This document shows, piece by piece, positions 1-8,126 of a stretch of DNA of 35,947 nucleotides; the stretch's first letter is position 1; the number at the start of each line of letters is the position of its first letter. The notes under the pieces are model-generated. The model saw nothing but the letters and a program-made list of their open reading frames with translations. It had not been told where the DNA came from and made no database searches. Made by a program: the position numbers and the translations under genes. The DNA is from an uncultured Proteiniphilum sp. (GTDB taxonomy: Bacteria; Bacteroidota; Bacteroidia; Bacteroidales; Dysgonomonadaceae). The DNA lies in assembly GCF_937873925.1 (NCBI RefSeq), contig NZ_CALNAT010000134.1, positions 1 to 35,947 of the forward strand, in the 5' to 3' direction.

Positions 1-242
1 CGCTTGAAGGTAAATTGAATTAGAGTGCATACAATACAAAAATTCGGACGTGATCCTATCTTATTGATATATTATCATTGTTTTTAAATCATTGATTTTC
101 GATTAATTCAGATTATTTTCCACCAAGGCATAGTTCAACAAACCAGACTCCACCCATTTGGTTTTGCGAAATAGTTCTGTGCTCGGTAAAATAAATTAAT
201 TGACCTGCTCCCGTTTAACGAAAACTATCAATTACCCTCATC
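1..242. other. Non-coding left edge, no gene seen
   Basis: AT-rich stretch between the window edge and the 3' end of the epimerase gene. The only open frames here are short and run antisense into the epimerase. I see no tRNA, promoter of good quality or convincing terminator. A weak inverted repeat (AAACCA near 140, TGGTTT near 159) is too short to call. Confidence 0.5.
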
Positions 243-1427
243 TCATTTTGCATCGATTGCTTCCAGTATTTTCCAACACTGGTATAATCCCCTCGGCACA
301 TGGAAACAGCCTTTCCATTTGCCTCCTTTCAGATCGAGCAGTACTTCACCACGACGATTCAGGTATCCCCACCATTCGGAATATTCCGGATCTTTGAAAT
401 GACTCCAGGTGTAGTCGTGTACTTTTTTAAACCATTGGAGAGACTTCTCAGAGCCGGTTAATTGATACCCTTTCAGCAGCGATATCAATGTTTCCACATG
501 TACCCACCATAGTTTCTGGTCCCACTCCAATTCCTGTAGTGGAACTCCTTTTCTGTCCATAAAGTAAAAGATGCCACCATACTCTTTGTCCCAGCCGTAT
601 TCTAGGGTTTTCAGGGTGGTCTCGGTTGCCTTCCTTATCAGTTCGGGACGGTTAAGCCGCACTCCCAGGTCCATGATAAACCACATGGCTTCTATCCCGT
701 GCCCGGGATTTACCAAACGGCCGCTGAAGGAATCGGACAGGGAGCCATCCTGGTTCACATTTTCCACGATAATCCCTCCCAACTCGGGACGCAGGAATAC
801 TTCCATCACTTCATGGATACATTCTTCCATAGTTTGTTCGACAATCTCTTTGTCGAGCAGATGTTCGATTTCCAAGGTGAGGTTACTGAGGATCATCGGC
901 AGGGAGAATCCTTTGAGCGGACGGGTACCGGGATAGGCTTTGTTCCATCTCCCCTTGGGATTGTTCCGCCTGGAGAGAATGATATCGAAAGTGCGTTTGG
1001 CAATATCGGCGTATTCCTGATTCCCGGTGGCCAGACTCAGTTGTCCGAACGCCATTGCCGCGAAAGTGTAGGAGAAGATATTGTACGGTTCCACCAATGG
1101 TTTTCCTTCGCGGGTAAGCGAGAAATACCAGTTGAAGTTGCCGTCATGCCCATACCTTTTTAGGAACTCAGCGCCTTGTATGGCGCAATCGAGCCATTCC
1201 TGCCGTTTTTCCACCTTATTATACAACATGGAGAACAACCATATCTGACGACCCTGAAGCCATATAAATTTATCGGTGTCGAACACATTCCCCTGCCGGT
1301 CGAGGCAGGTGAAATATCCGCCGAATTCACTGTCCTGCGAGTGCGTAAGCCAGAAAGGAATCACATTTTCAAGTAATTCCGTTTTATATTGCAAGGTCAA
1401 TATGTTAAAATTGTTCATCCCTTCCAT
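243..1427 (-). CDS. AGE family epimerase (N-acylglucosamine 2-epimerase-like)
   Basis: A 394-residue (alpha/alpha)6-barrel sugar epimerase, the usual length of the family. Family members interconvert N-acetylglucosamine and N-acetylmannosamine, or related aldoses, in the cytoplasm. The C-terminal part carries KLWWVHVET (His310), EWWGYL and KGGKWKGCFHVPR (His376), and NPGHGIEAMW holds His243; these are the conserved active-site regions of N-acylglucosamine 2-epimerases rather than of cellobiose 2-epimerases. The gene stands alone: no sialic acid catabolism genes (nanA, nanK) lie beside it, so the physiological substrate is open. Two start codons are possible, Met1 and Met4; a promoter-like pair lies about 65-95 nt upstream on the minus strand. 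Family assignment is firm, exact substrate is inferred. Confidence 0.85.
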   Translation of the reverse strand: MEGMNNFNILTLQYKTELLENVIPFWLTHSQDSEFGGYFTCLDRQGNVFDTDKFIWLQGRQIWLFSMLYNKVEKRQEWLDCAIQGAEFLKRYGHDGNFNWYFSLTREGKPLVEPYNIFSYTFAAMAFGQLSLATGNQEYADIAKRTFDIILSRRNNPKGRWNKAYPGTRPLKGFSLPMILSNLTLEIEHLLDKEIVEQTMEECIHEVMEVFLRPELGGIIVENVNQDGSLSDSFSGRLVNPGHGIEAMWFIMDLGVRLNRPELIRKATETTLKTLEYGWDKEYGGIFYFMDRKGVPLQELEWDQKLWWVHVETLISLLKGYQLTGSEKSLQWFKKVHDYTWSHFKDPEYSEWWGYLNRRGEVLLDLKGGKWKGCFHVPRGLYQCWKILEAIDAK

Positions 1428-1490
1428 TTTGTATCATAATTTAATTATATTTACTGCTAATTATAAGCTAGCAGTTTTAAGATATATCTG

Positions 1491-1522
1491 CAAATTAAGA
1501 TTAATAAATTCATATATTCAAA
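1491..1522 (-). promoter_or_regulatory. Bacteroidetes-type promoter for the epimerase gene
   Basis: Read on the minus strand there is TTTG at 1522-1519, a 20-nt spacer, then TTAATTTG at 1498-1491. The Bacteroidetes primary sigma factor recognises TTTG, about 20 nt, TAnnTTTG; this matches except for one base in the second element. A perfect TATATTTG at 1526-1519 overlaps the upstream element and could be an alternative -7 box. Transcription would start about 60 nt before the epimerase start codon. Confidence 0.5.
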
Positions 1523-1611
1523 TATAAAAGTAAAATAATTTATTAAATATTGAGTTATTAACGAAGTTTAACTATATGATACGCGATAATCAGTGAGAAT
1601 TTAAGTTAAAA

Positions 1612-2213
1612 GATGGGGCGCGCCAGATTGGAAAAAGTTATATTTTACAAGAGTTCGGCAAACAAGAATTTGTATGCCCGCCACTGTCAAGGAATTTATA
1701 AACACCAACAGCTTTGTAGCGGTTGCCGATATCCAAAACAGAATTCTGAATGAATATATTGCTGATATGGCGAAATATGCGGAACCTTCCACAAGTAGTA
1801 AGATACGAGCCTGTTATGAATCTATTCCTGCTCAATTGGCAAAAGAGAATCGCAAGTTTCAATACAGTGTCGTACAAAAAGGTGGAAGTGCTACTATTTT
1901 CGGAGAATCAATAGAATGGCTCAGATATGCCGGCATTGTTCTTAAATGTCAGAAAACGACTCAGGGGACCATGCCTATAAAAGTTCATGTTGATTTGAGT
2001 GATTTTAAACTGTATATGTCGGATGTTGGTATGCTTATCATGCAATCGGGCATGGCAGCACAAGCTATTCTCTCCCCTCTTGAAATGGAAACCCCGTTCA
2101 TGGGAGCCATTGCTGAAAACTATGTTGCACAAGCTTTTTCCGCAAATTTAATTCCACTACTTTATTGGAAAACGACAATACTGCCGAGGTGGATTTTGTG
2201 CTCCAAACGGAAT
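1612..2213 (+). pseudogene. Decayed AAA/DUF4143 family ATPase
   Basis: Three pieces of one protein family lie in different frames. Frame A at 1612-1674 reads a Walker A loop, GARQIGKSYILQEFGK, typical of the N-terminal P-loop domain of DUF4143 ATPases. Frame B at 1674-2168 encodes the C-terminal DUF4143 region, including SIPAQLAKENRKFQYSV and the D-VG-L pattern. Frame C from 2168 continues with ENDNTAEVDFVLQTE and ends at TAA 2213; this is the nuclease-like AEVDF motif of the family. The segment between Walker A and DUF4143 (Walker B and the rest of the ATPase domain, probably over 100 residues) is missing, and no start codon is clear. The open frame that continues to 2366 after the frameshift is unlikely to be native. 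These genes are common strain-variable accessory genes in Bacteroidetes. Confidence 0.8.
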
Positions 2214-2291
2214 AAAATCAGTTCCTTTATATGCGGCTTTCTGTGTCCGGTAACAGTAGGCAAAGTTGTCTCGGGACAGATTTTTGTCATT

Positions 2292-2337
2292 TATAGTAAA
2301 AATGTCAGAAGAGCTATAGTAAAAATATCAGAAGAGC
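2292..2337. repeat. Two tandem copies of a 23-bp unit
   Basis: Copies at 2292-2314 and 2315-2337 differ at one base (unit begins TATAGTAAAAATGTCAG). They lie between the ATPase pseudogene and the nucleotidyltransferase gene; the second copy covers the stop codon and last two codons of the latter on the minus strand. This looks like a local duplication at the pseudogene boundary. Confidence 0.85.
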
Positions 2338-3137
2338 CCGTCCGGAAATTGCGCGGCTTCTTTTAGAGATTCCGTTTTTCCTACATCGATCAGTTTCAGG
2401 TTATCCGGGATATAACAGGCCAGTTCTTCTTTATCACATATAGAAAGGTAAAATTCGATAATAGAAAAACGGTCCGGAAGGTCGGCCATATACTGGAAGA
2501 TAGAGGGTTCGAGAATCTGGATTCCTGCAAAAGCCAATTTTCTGTAATGCCGGGGATCGAAATGGGGAAAAGGTGATTTCACTTCACCTGTTCTTTCATT
2601 GATCCATCCTTTCAGGCGGTCATTGCTGTCGGAGAGGAGGTAGCGCGAGGTCTTCCGTTCGCTGCAAACCAGAGTAGTGAGTGGGCTGCTTTGTGCGGGT
2701 GGTATTTCTGTTCCGTGCAATGAATGCAGACCGGCTTGTCGCCTTGAATCCGGGATATGACTTTGTGCATGTGCTTCATATAATTTCCGTAAGTCGGTAT
2801 TGGAAAGAATATCGACATTATGCACCAGAAACGGCTTATTGTCGTTGAAGAACGGGGAAGCCTTTTTGATCCCTCCTCCCGTATCGAGCAGTTTCTCCTG
2901 TTCATCGGAAAACTCAATATGAATACCAAAATGATGATTTGCCTCTACAAAATCAATGATCTGCGGTGCAAAATGATGCACGTTGATGATGATCTCATCG
3001 AATCCGGCGGCTTTCAGTTTTTCAATCGCATGCTGTAACAACGGTTTCCCGCCGACCGGTACCAGCGCTTTCGGCATGGTGTCGGTGAGGGGTTTCAATC
3101 TCGTGCCGAGCCCCGCGGCAAATATCATCGCTTTCAT
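2328..3137 (-). CDS. MurU-like sugar-1-phosphate nucleotidyltransferase
   Basis: A 269-residue NTP-transferase of the GT-A-like Rossmann fold. The N-terminus has the signature GLGTRLKPLTD and PKALVPVGGKPLL, followed by the sugar-binding region EKLLDTGGGI and the metal-binding HNVDIL. In Pseudomonas, MurU makes UDP-MurNAc from MurNAc-1-phosphate in cell-wall recycling. The adjacent upstream gene encodes an anomeric kinase of the AmgK type, which supports this role here. Residues about 125-155, between the HAQS and TTLVCSERKTSRYLL segments, hold roughly 25 residues that I do not expect in the family (rich in Pro, Ser, His and Gln). The fold around it is intact, so the enzyme may still work. It follows the kinase gene by 74 bp. 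Function as MurU is inferred; another sugar-1-phosphate substrate is possible. Confidence 0.82.
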   Translation of the reverse strand: MKAMIFAAGLGTRLKPLTDTMPKALVPVGGKPLLQHAIEKLKAAGFDEIIINVHHFAPQIIDFVEANHHFGIHIEFSDEQEKLLDTGGGIKKASPFFNDNKPFLVHNVDILSNTDLRKLYEAHAQSHIPDSRRQAGLHSLHGTEIPPAQSSPLTTLVCSERKTSRYLLSDSNDRLKGWINERTGEVKSPFPHFDPRHYRKLAFAGIQILEPSIFQYMADLPDRFSIIEFYLSICDKEELACYIPDNLKLIDVGKTESLKEAAQFPDGLF

Positions 3138-3211
3138 ATACTAAAAATAAAGAATAAGGAGCAAAGAATAAAGACTTACTTAATTAGCCAGTTGAATTAA
3201 TTATCCTTCTT

Positions 3212-4627
3212 TTATCGAAAGACCTGTTCCAGATTCTGCTCCCGGTGTACCAGCGAGACTTTGATGCCGAATTTTTTCGAAATATGCTCCGCCGTTTTCC
3301 GGGCGGCGTAGACCGAGCGGTGTTGCCCGCCCGTACATCCGAACGAGATCATCAGGTCGGTAAAACCCCGATCCTTGTATCGTTTCACATGCCTGTCCAC
3401 AAGCGGATAGATATTGTCAAGGAATTCCAACATCTCGCCGTCCTCTTCAAGAAACTGGATCACCGGTTCATCCAGCCCGGTTACATTATTATACCGTTCA
3501 TATTTTCCCGGATTATTGATGGCGCGGCAATCGAACACGTAGCCCCCACCGTTGCCGGACGTATCATCGGGTATCCCTTTTTTATAAGCGAAACTATAGA
3601 TACGCACTTCCAGTTCACGTTTCCGGGAGTCGGCAAATTGTTTCAGTTCCGTCATCTCCTGCAATATGCCGCTGAGATAGGGATATTCGTCGAAACCTTC
3701 TTTCAGCAAATCCCGGAGATTGTTCAGGGCGAACGGTACGCTTTGGATAAAATGGGGCTTTTTCTCAAAATACCCCCTGAATCCGTAAGCCCCGAGAACC
3801 TGCAATGTGCGGAAAAGGACGAACTGGCGCAGTTGTTTCGGAAAATAGGTCTCGTCTACTGGCTGGTATTTTTTAAGTGACTCTATATATGTGAGAATGA
3901 GCTCATCCCGCAACTCTTCCGGGAAATTGGCTTTGGCCTGCCATAGGAATGAGGCCACATCATAATAGACGGGACCTTTCCTGCCGCCCTGGAAATCGAT
4001 AAAATAGGGATTTCCGTCCACCAGCATCACGTTGCGCGATTGAAAATCGCGGTACATGAAAGTTTGCGGTTGCTCCCGAAGCAGGTTCCCTGCCAGTTTT
4101 TCAAAATCATTCTCCAGCAGGTCTTCCTGAAACTCCATACCCGTAGTCTTCAGGAAATTATATTTGAAGTAGTTTAAATCCCAATATACGGAGCGGCTGT
4201 TGAAGCCGGGTTGAGGATAGCAGGCTCCAAAATCGAGCCCCTGTGCACCTTTTACCTGAAAATCGGCAAGCATCGCAATGGTTTTGTGCAGGAGCGCTTT
4301 CTCTTCATGACTGAAAACGCCCGTCAGTCTGCCGCCTTTTATGGTATCGAACAGGATCTCATCTCCCAGGTCCTGTTGGATATAGAACATTTCATCCTCC
4401 GAAACGGCAAATACCTCAGGGGTGTTCAATTGTTGTCGGTGAAAATGACGGGACAGTTCTATAAATGCATGATTTTCCTCACGCGATTTCCCATGCACGC
4501 CAATAAGCGATAGATCATCCTTTTTCAGGCGAAAATATCTCCGGTTCGATCCGGAAGAGGGTAACGCTTCCAGCGTGGGACTTCCTTTTCCGGTGTACGT
4601 GGTGAAAAGAGATATAAGTTGTTGCAT
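3212..4627 (-). CDS. AmgK-like sugar kinase fused to a RapZ C-terminal domain
   Basis: A 471-residue two-domain protein. Residues about 1-330 form an aminoglycoside-phosphotransferase-type kinase with the catalytic loop YRDFQSRNVM (Asp194) and the metal-binding DFQGG (Asp211). AmgK of this family phosphorylates MurNAc and GlcNAc at the anomeric position. Residues about 341-471 match the C-terminal domain of RapZ, including ISFGCTGGQHRSVYAARK (about 428-445) and a final VSLVHREQ. In E. coli that domain binds glucosamine-6-phosphate and controls GlmS through a small RNA. The N-terminal RapZ P-loop domain is absent. The gene starts 16 bp after the stop of nadE and precedes the MurU-like gene, so the three are probably co-transcribed. 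A regulated cell-wall sugar salvage enzyme is a reasonable inference. Confidence 0.85.
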   Translation of the reverse strand: MQQLISLFTTYTGKGSPTLEALPSSGSNRRYFRLKKDDLSLIGVHGKSREENHAFIELSRHFHRQQLNTPEVFAVSEDEMFYIQQDLGDEILFDTIKGGRLTGVFSHEEKALLHKTIAMLADFQVKGAQGLDFGACYPQPGFNSRSVYWDLNYFKYNFLKTTGMEFQEDLLENDFEKLAGNLLREQPQTFMYRDFQSRNVMLVDGNPYFIDFQGGRKGPVYYDVASFLWQAKANFPEELRDELILTYIESLKKYQPVDETYFPKQLRQFVLFRTLQVLGAYGFRGYFEKKPHFIQSVPFALNNLRDLLKEGFDEYPYLSGILQEMTELKQFADSRKRELEVRIYSFAYKKGIPDDTSGNGGGYVFDCRAINNPGKYERYNNVTGLDEPVIQFLEEDGEMLEFLDNIYPLVDRHVKRYKDRGFTDLMISFGCTGGQHRSVYAARKTAEHISKKFGIKVSLVHREQNLEQVFR

Positions 4628-4643
4628 ATCAATTATTATCTTG

Positions 4644-6569
4644 TTATTCTAACTCTTTAGTCCAGGCGTTTGCCGATGCATCGCTCGGCATGCGCCAGTC
4701 ACCGCGGGGAGAGAGGTTTACCGATCCTACTTTAGGACCGTCGGGCAGGCAGGAGCGTTTGAACTGTTGGGCAAAGAACCTTCTGTAGAACAGTTTCAGC
4801 CATTTCACTATTTCTTCGGGAGAGTATTTCCCTTCAAACGCCTGCCCGGCCATAAAGAGTATGCGTGACGGAGTGTCGCCATAACGGAGCATACGATGCA
4901 GGAAGAAATCATGCAGTTCGTAAGGGCCTACGAAGTATTCGGTTTCCTGTGCAATTTTCCCATCCTCACCGGCCGGGAGCAGTTCGGGGCTGAAGGGAGT
5001 GTCGAGTATATCGTGTAATATCCTGCGGGAGGATTCTTCATCTGTCCGGGCATCGGCGATCCACTTTACAAGGGTAGCGACGAGCGTTTTCGGCACACTT
5101 GTGTTGACGCCGTACATCGACATATGGTCCCCGTTATAGGTCGCCCAGCCCAGCGCCAGCTCCGACATATTTCCGGTGCCTACCGCCAGGCCTCCTATCT
5201 TGTTGGCATAATCCATCAGTATCTGGGTGCGTTCCCGTGCCTGGCTGTTCTCATAGGTTACGTCGTGATGGTCCGGATCGTGGCCGATATCCCTGAAATG
5301 TTGTGTGACGGCATCCACAATGGATATTTCCTTAACGGTTACTCCCAATGATTTCATCAGGGCCACGGCATTGCCGTATGTCCTGCCGGTAGTTCCGAAC
5401 CCGGGCATAGTGATACCATGGATATTTTCGCGGGGGAGACCCAGCAGGTCGAATGCTTTGACGGTTACCAGAAGCGCCAGCGTAGAGTCCAGTCCGCCCG
5501 AAATACCGATGGTCACTTTCTCTACACCGGTATGCAACAGTCGTTTGGCCAGTCCATGTGTCTGAATATTGAACACCTCCGAAAGGCTTTCATCGTGATC
5601 TTTTTCCGGGGGTATAAAAGGATGCGGATTGAACCTTCGATATATTTTGTCTGAAGTCACAAAATCGATATAGCAGTCGATCCCGCTTGTGCCGTATGGC
5701 GCTGTTGCCGTATAGTTGCTGTTTTTCAAGCGGTCGTAGCGCAACGCGTCGATGTCGATGTCGGTAATGATCAGTTCGCTTTCCGGTGAAAATCGTTCCG
5801 ACTCGGCCAGCATGGATCCGTTTTCGGTGATGAAGCAAGCTCCGGAGAAGACCATATCGGTAGTAGATTCACCCCAGCCTGCCGAAGCGTAGATATATGC
5901 TGCGTTACACCGTCCCGATTGTTGCAGTATGAGCGACTTCCGATAGTGGTTCTTGCCCACCAGTTCGTTGCTGGCCGAGAGGTTAAAGATCAGTTCGGCC
6001 CCCTGTATAGCTAATCCGGATGATGGCGGGACAGGCATCCACAGGTCTTCGCAGATCTCTATACCGAAAGCGGCGAAAGGAGTGTGGAAAATCATCCCTT
6101 TCGAAGATACCGGTACGTTCTTACCCTCGATATCTACTGAAAGATCGGAAAGATCCTTCCCGGAGGTGAACCATCTTTTTTCGTAATACTCATTGTTGTT
6201 GGGAATATATGTTTTGGGAACAATACCCAGGATCCCTTCGCCCGACAATACGGCGGCAACGTTGTAGAGGCTGCTTTGGATACGCAGGGGAAGTCCCACG
6301 ATGACGATGAGCGACGGTTCCTCTTGCATGAAACGGATCAGCACGGACAAAGATTCCATCGCTTTCTGCTGCAACGTTTTCTGAAAGAAAAGATCGCCGC
6401 AGCTATAGGCCGTGAGGCACAGTTCCGGGAAACAGAGGATCTGTACATCTTCCCGCTGAGCCTGCTCTATTACCCGTTTTATTTCGGTGGTATTGTAATC
6501 GCAGTCCGCCACCTTCAGTTTCGGTGATGCGGCCGCCACGCGTAGGAATCCGTAATCATTTATGTTCAT
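4644..6569 (-). CDS. nadE: Glutamine-dependent NAD+ synthetase
   Basis: A 641-residue enzyme making NAD+ from nicotinic acid adenine dinucleotide, ATP and glutamine-derived ammonia. The N-terminal nitrilase-type glutaminase has the triad Glu49 (CFPELCLTAY), Lys119 (VPKTYIP) and Cys173 (GIEICEDLW). The C-terminal synthetase has the PP-loop SGGLDS at about 357-362 and the NMSELALGWATYNGD segment. I chose Met at 6569 rather than the longer frame opening at 6626, because a promoter-like sequence at 6596-6627 lies inside the extension and the protein sequence becomes family-like only from MNINDYGFLRVAAASP. It heads a probable operon with the kinase-RapZ and MurU-like genes. Confidence 0.95.
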   Translation of the reverse strand: MNINDYGFLRVAAASPKLKVADCDYNTTEIKRVIEQAQREDVQILCFPELCLTAYSCGDLFFQKTLQQKAMESLSVLIRFMQEEPSLIVIVGLPLRIQSSLYNVAAVLSGEGILGIVPKTYIPNNNEYYEKRWFTSGKDLSDLSVDIEGKNVPVSSKGMIFHTPFAAFGIEICEDLWMPVPPSSGLAIQGAELIFNLSASNELVGKNHYRKSLILQQSGRCNAAYIYASAGWGESTTDMVFSGACFITENGSMLAESERFSPESELIITDIDIDALRYDRLKNSNYTATAPYGTSGIDCYIDFVTSDKIYRRFNPHPFIPPEKDHDESLSEVFNIQTHGLAKRLLHTGVEKVTIGISGGLDSTLALLVTVKAFDLLGLPRENIHGITMPGFGTTGRTYGNAVALMKSLGVTVKEISIVDAVTQHFRDIGHDPDHHDVTYENSQARERTQILMDYANKIGGLAVGTGNMSELALGWATYNGDHMSMYGVNTSVPKTLVATLVKWIADARTDEESSRRILHDILDTPFSPELLPAGEDGKIAQETEYFVGPYELHDFFLHRMLRYGDTPSRILFMAGQAFEGKYSPEEIVKWLKLFYRRFFAQQFKRSCLPDGPKVGSVNLSPRGDWRMPSDASANAWTKELE

Positions 6570-6595
6570 ATTCAATGGGTTTGCAATCTTTATCA

Positions 6596-6627
6596 CAAAA
6601 GTACATGAAAAACTTCGTCTTCCCAAG
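6596..6627 (-). promoter_or_regulatory. Promoter for nadE
   Basis: On the minus strand CTTG (6627-6624), a 20-nt spacer and TACTTTTG (6603-6596) fit the Bacteroidetes TTTG-N20-TAnnTTTG pattern with one mismatch. The transcript would start about 20 nt before the nadE start at 6569. The site separates nadE from the transglutaminase-like gene upstream. Confidence 0.65.
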
Positions 6628-6680
6628 CGCGTAAAATGAAAACTGTTCTTTTACAAAGGAAAGAGCACGCATAGACTCAA

Positions 6681-8114
6681 TTATTGATAGATTAATTCCA
6701 TTTTATATTTCCATCGATCAAAATAAAGATTCCATTGGCCGGACTCCACCTCACCCCGCTGAAAATCTACCGTTTCGCTACGGGGGTATTTTTTCCCGGG
6801 ATAAAATTCCCCCGAAAAACCGGAATTGATATACAAACGGTAGGAATCGATACCACTCATGAAAAACTCCTGTCCCGGCTGGATAGGGACTGCCCCGCCG
6901 CGCCCGAATGAGATATCGACCGGGATCCAGCCCGTACCTTCAAAATAGACTTCTGCCCAGTCGTGCAGGTTCACCTCTCCCGGATGCGTCATCCATCCGC
7001 TTTGCCAACGGGCCGGAATACCTTTGTATCGCAACATCGTCATCATCAGCAGTGTTACCTGTCCGCAATCGCCTTTGCGGTTTTCAACGACATATTCGGG
7101 AATATTGGCGATGGTGGAATATTCGAGTGCGCTTGCCCAGGGAAAGCCGGCAGCAATATAACGATAAACTGCCTGCAGGATCTCTACAGGCGTTCGGGCA
7201 TTTCGGGTTACACTGTCGGTCAGATTCCGGATGTTTTCCGAAAACCGGATGTGTGGCTTTTGTTCCGCAGTATATGTTTGGAATACTATGCTGCTTTTAT
7301 CATAAGGTGCTGCCTCTATCTCAGATAGATCGAACCACTCTCCCCGGGAAGTGAATCCGAAATCGATCCAAAAAACTGTCGGTTTGCCTCCTACTGCTTT
7401 TTGTTCCATATACAGGCTCGTGTGTGCTGTTTTGTCGTCAGATAAGATGTAGTCGGATGGTGAGGTTGCCAGCAATTTTACATCCGTTTGTCTGCTGACA
7501 TCTTTTCTCGGAAACGGTAACCAGGCTTTCAATATTTCTCCGTCGGGAACAACATCTGCGTTTACCATTAGTGTGTATCGCGCTCTCATTGTTTTCTTAG
7601 GAAGAAGATATTTCCCTTTTATTTCACTCTCAGTTTTATGATTGAACGCGTTGATGAGCAACGAATCGCGCGGTGTATCTGATCCGGGCGCGAGGATCTT
7701 TGTCAGCTCTCTCGCCGAAGCATCTACCCGGAATATATTGGGTGCGGCATTCCGGAAATATCGTTTTTCCCCGTCGATGATCCTGAATTCGAGTGTTTTG
7801 GATCGTTCCCAACTATCCATCAGTGAATCGGAAGGGGTAAACAACCGGTTTTTTTCTATCCAATCGATTATTTCATCCTTTGTTTTGTTGAAATCCAGTT
7901 TTACCCTGTGCAAAGAGTCTTGCGTAAAAAGAAGGGTCCGCTGTTGCGGTTCGTTTAGCTGTCCTTCCTGTACAAGTGAATCGATCAGTGCTGCTGCTCT
8001 TGTGAAATTTCCTGATACGATCTCTTTGTTGATCTCCCTGATAGGATCCTGGCGTTTTGGTGAAGAACAGTCGAGCAGGAACAGAAGAATAAGTAAGCCC
8101 AAAGTTGTTCTCAT
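6681..8114 (-). CDS. Transglutaminase-like domain lipoprotein
   Basis: A 477-residue predicted lipoprotein. The signal sequence ends in a lipobox-like LLFLLDCSS with Cys16. The C-terminal half holds a transglutaminase/protease-like core with a complete Cys-His-Asp triad: Cys350 in RKGDCGQVTLL, His384 in NLHDWAEVYF and Asp400 in WIPVDISFG. Members of this superfamily cut or cross-link peptides, or act as binding proteins; the substrate is unknown here. The N-terminal ~170 residues are a helical region without a motif I recognise. The gene begins 12 bp after the HAD gene, so they are probably co-transcribed, though I see no metabolic link between them. It would face the periplasm or cell surface. 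Confidence 0.85.
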   Translation of the reverse strand: MRTTLGLLILLFLLDCSSPKRQDPIREINKEIVSGNFTRAAALIDSLVQEGQLNEPQQRTLLFTQDSLHRVKLDFNKTKDEIIDWIEKNRLFTPSDSLMDSWERSKTLEFRIIDGEKRYFRNAAPNIFRVDASARELTKILAPGSDTPRDSLLINAFNHKTESEIKGKYLLPKKTMRARYTLMVNADVVPDGEILKAWLPFPRKDVSRQTDVKLLATSPSDYILSDDKTAHTSLYMEQKAVGGKPTVFWIDFGFTSRGEWFDLSEIEAAPYDKSSIVFQTYTAEQKPHIRFSENIRNLTDSVTRNARTPVEILQAVYRYIAAGFPWASALEYSTIANIPEYVVENRKGDCGQVTLLMMTMLRYKGIPARWQSGWMTHPGEVNLHDWAEVYFEGTGWIPVDISFGRGGAVPIQPGQEFFMSGIDSYRLYINSGFSGEFYPGKKYPRSETVDFQRGEVESGQWNLYFDRWKYKMELIYQ

Positions 8115-8126
8115 GGGTTGTGATTT

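Noticed and set aside
2168..2366. C-terminal 65 residues of the open frame 1674-2366 as genuine protein
   Set aside because: After 2168 the DUF4143 sequence continues in another frame; the remaining frame reads through repeat sequence into the neighbouring gene.
3245..3880. Long plus-strand open frame of 211 codons
   Set aside because: It is antisense to the kinase-RapZ gene, which has full domain support; the frame has no recognisable family motif.
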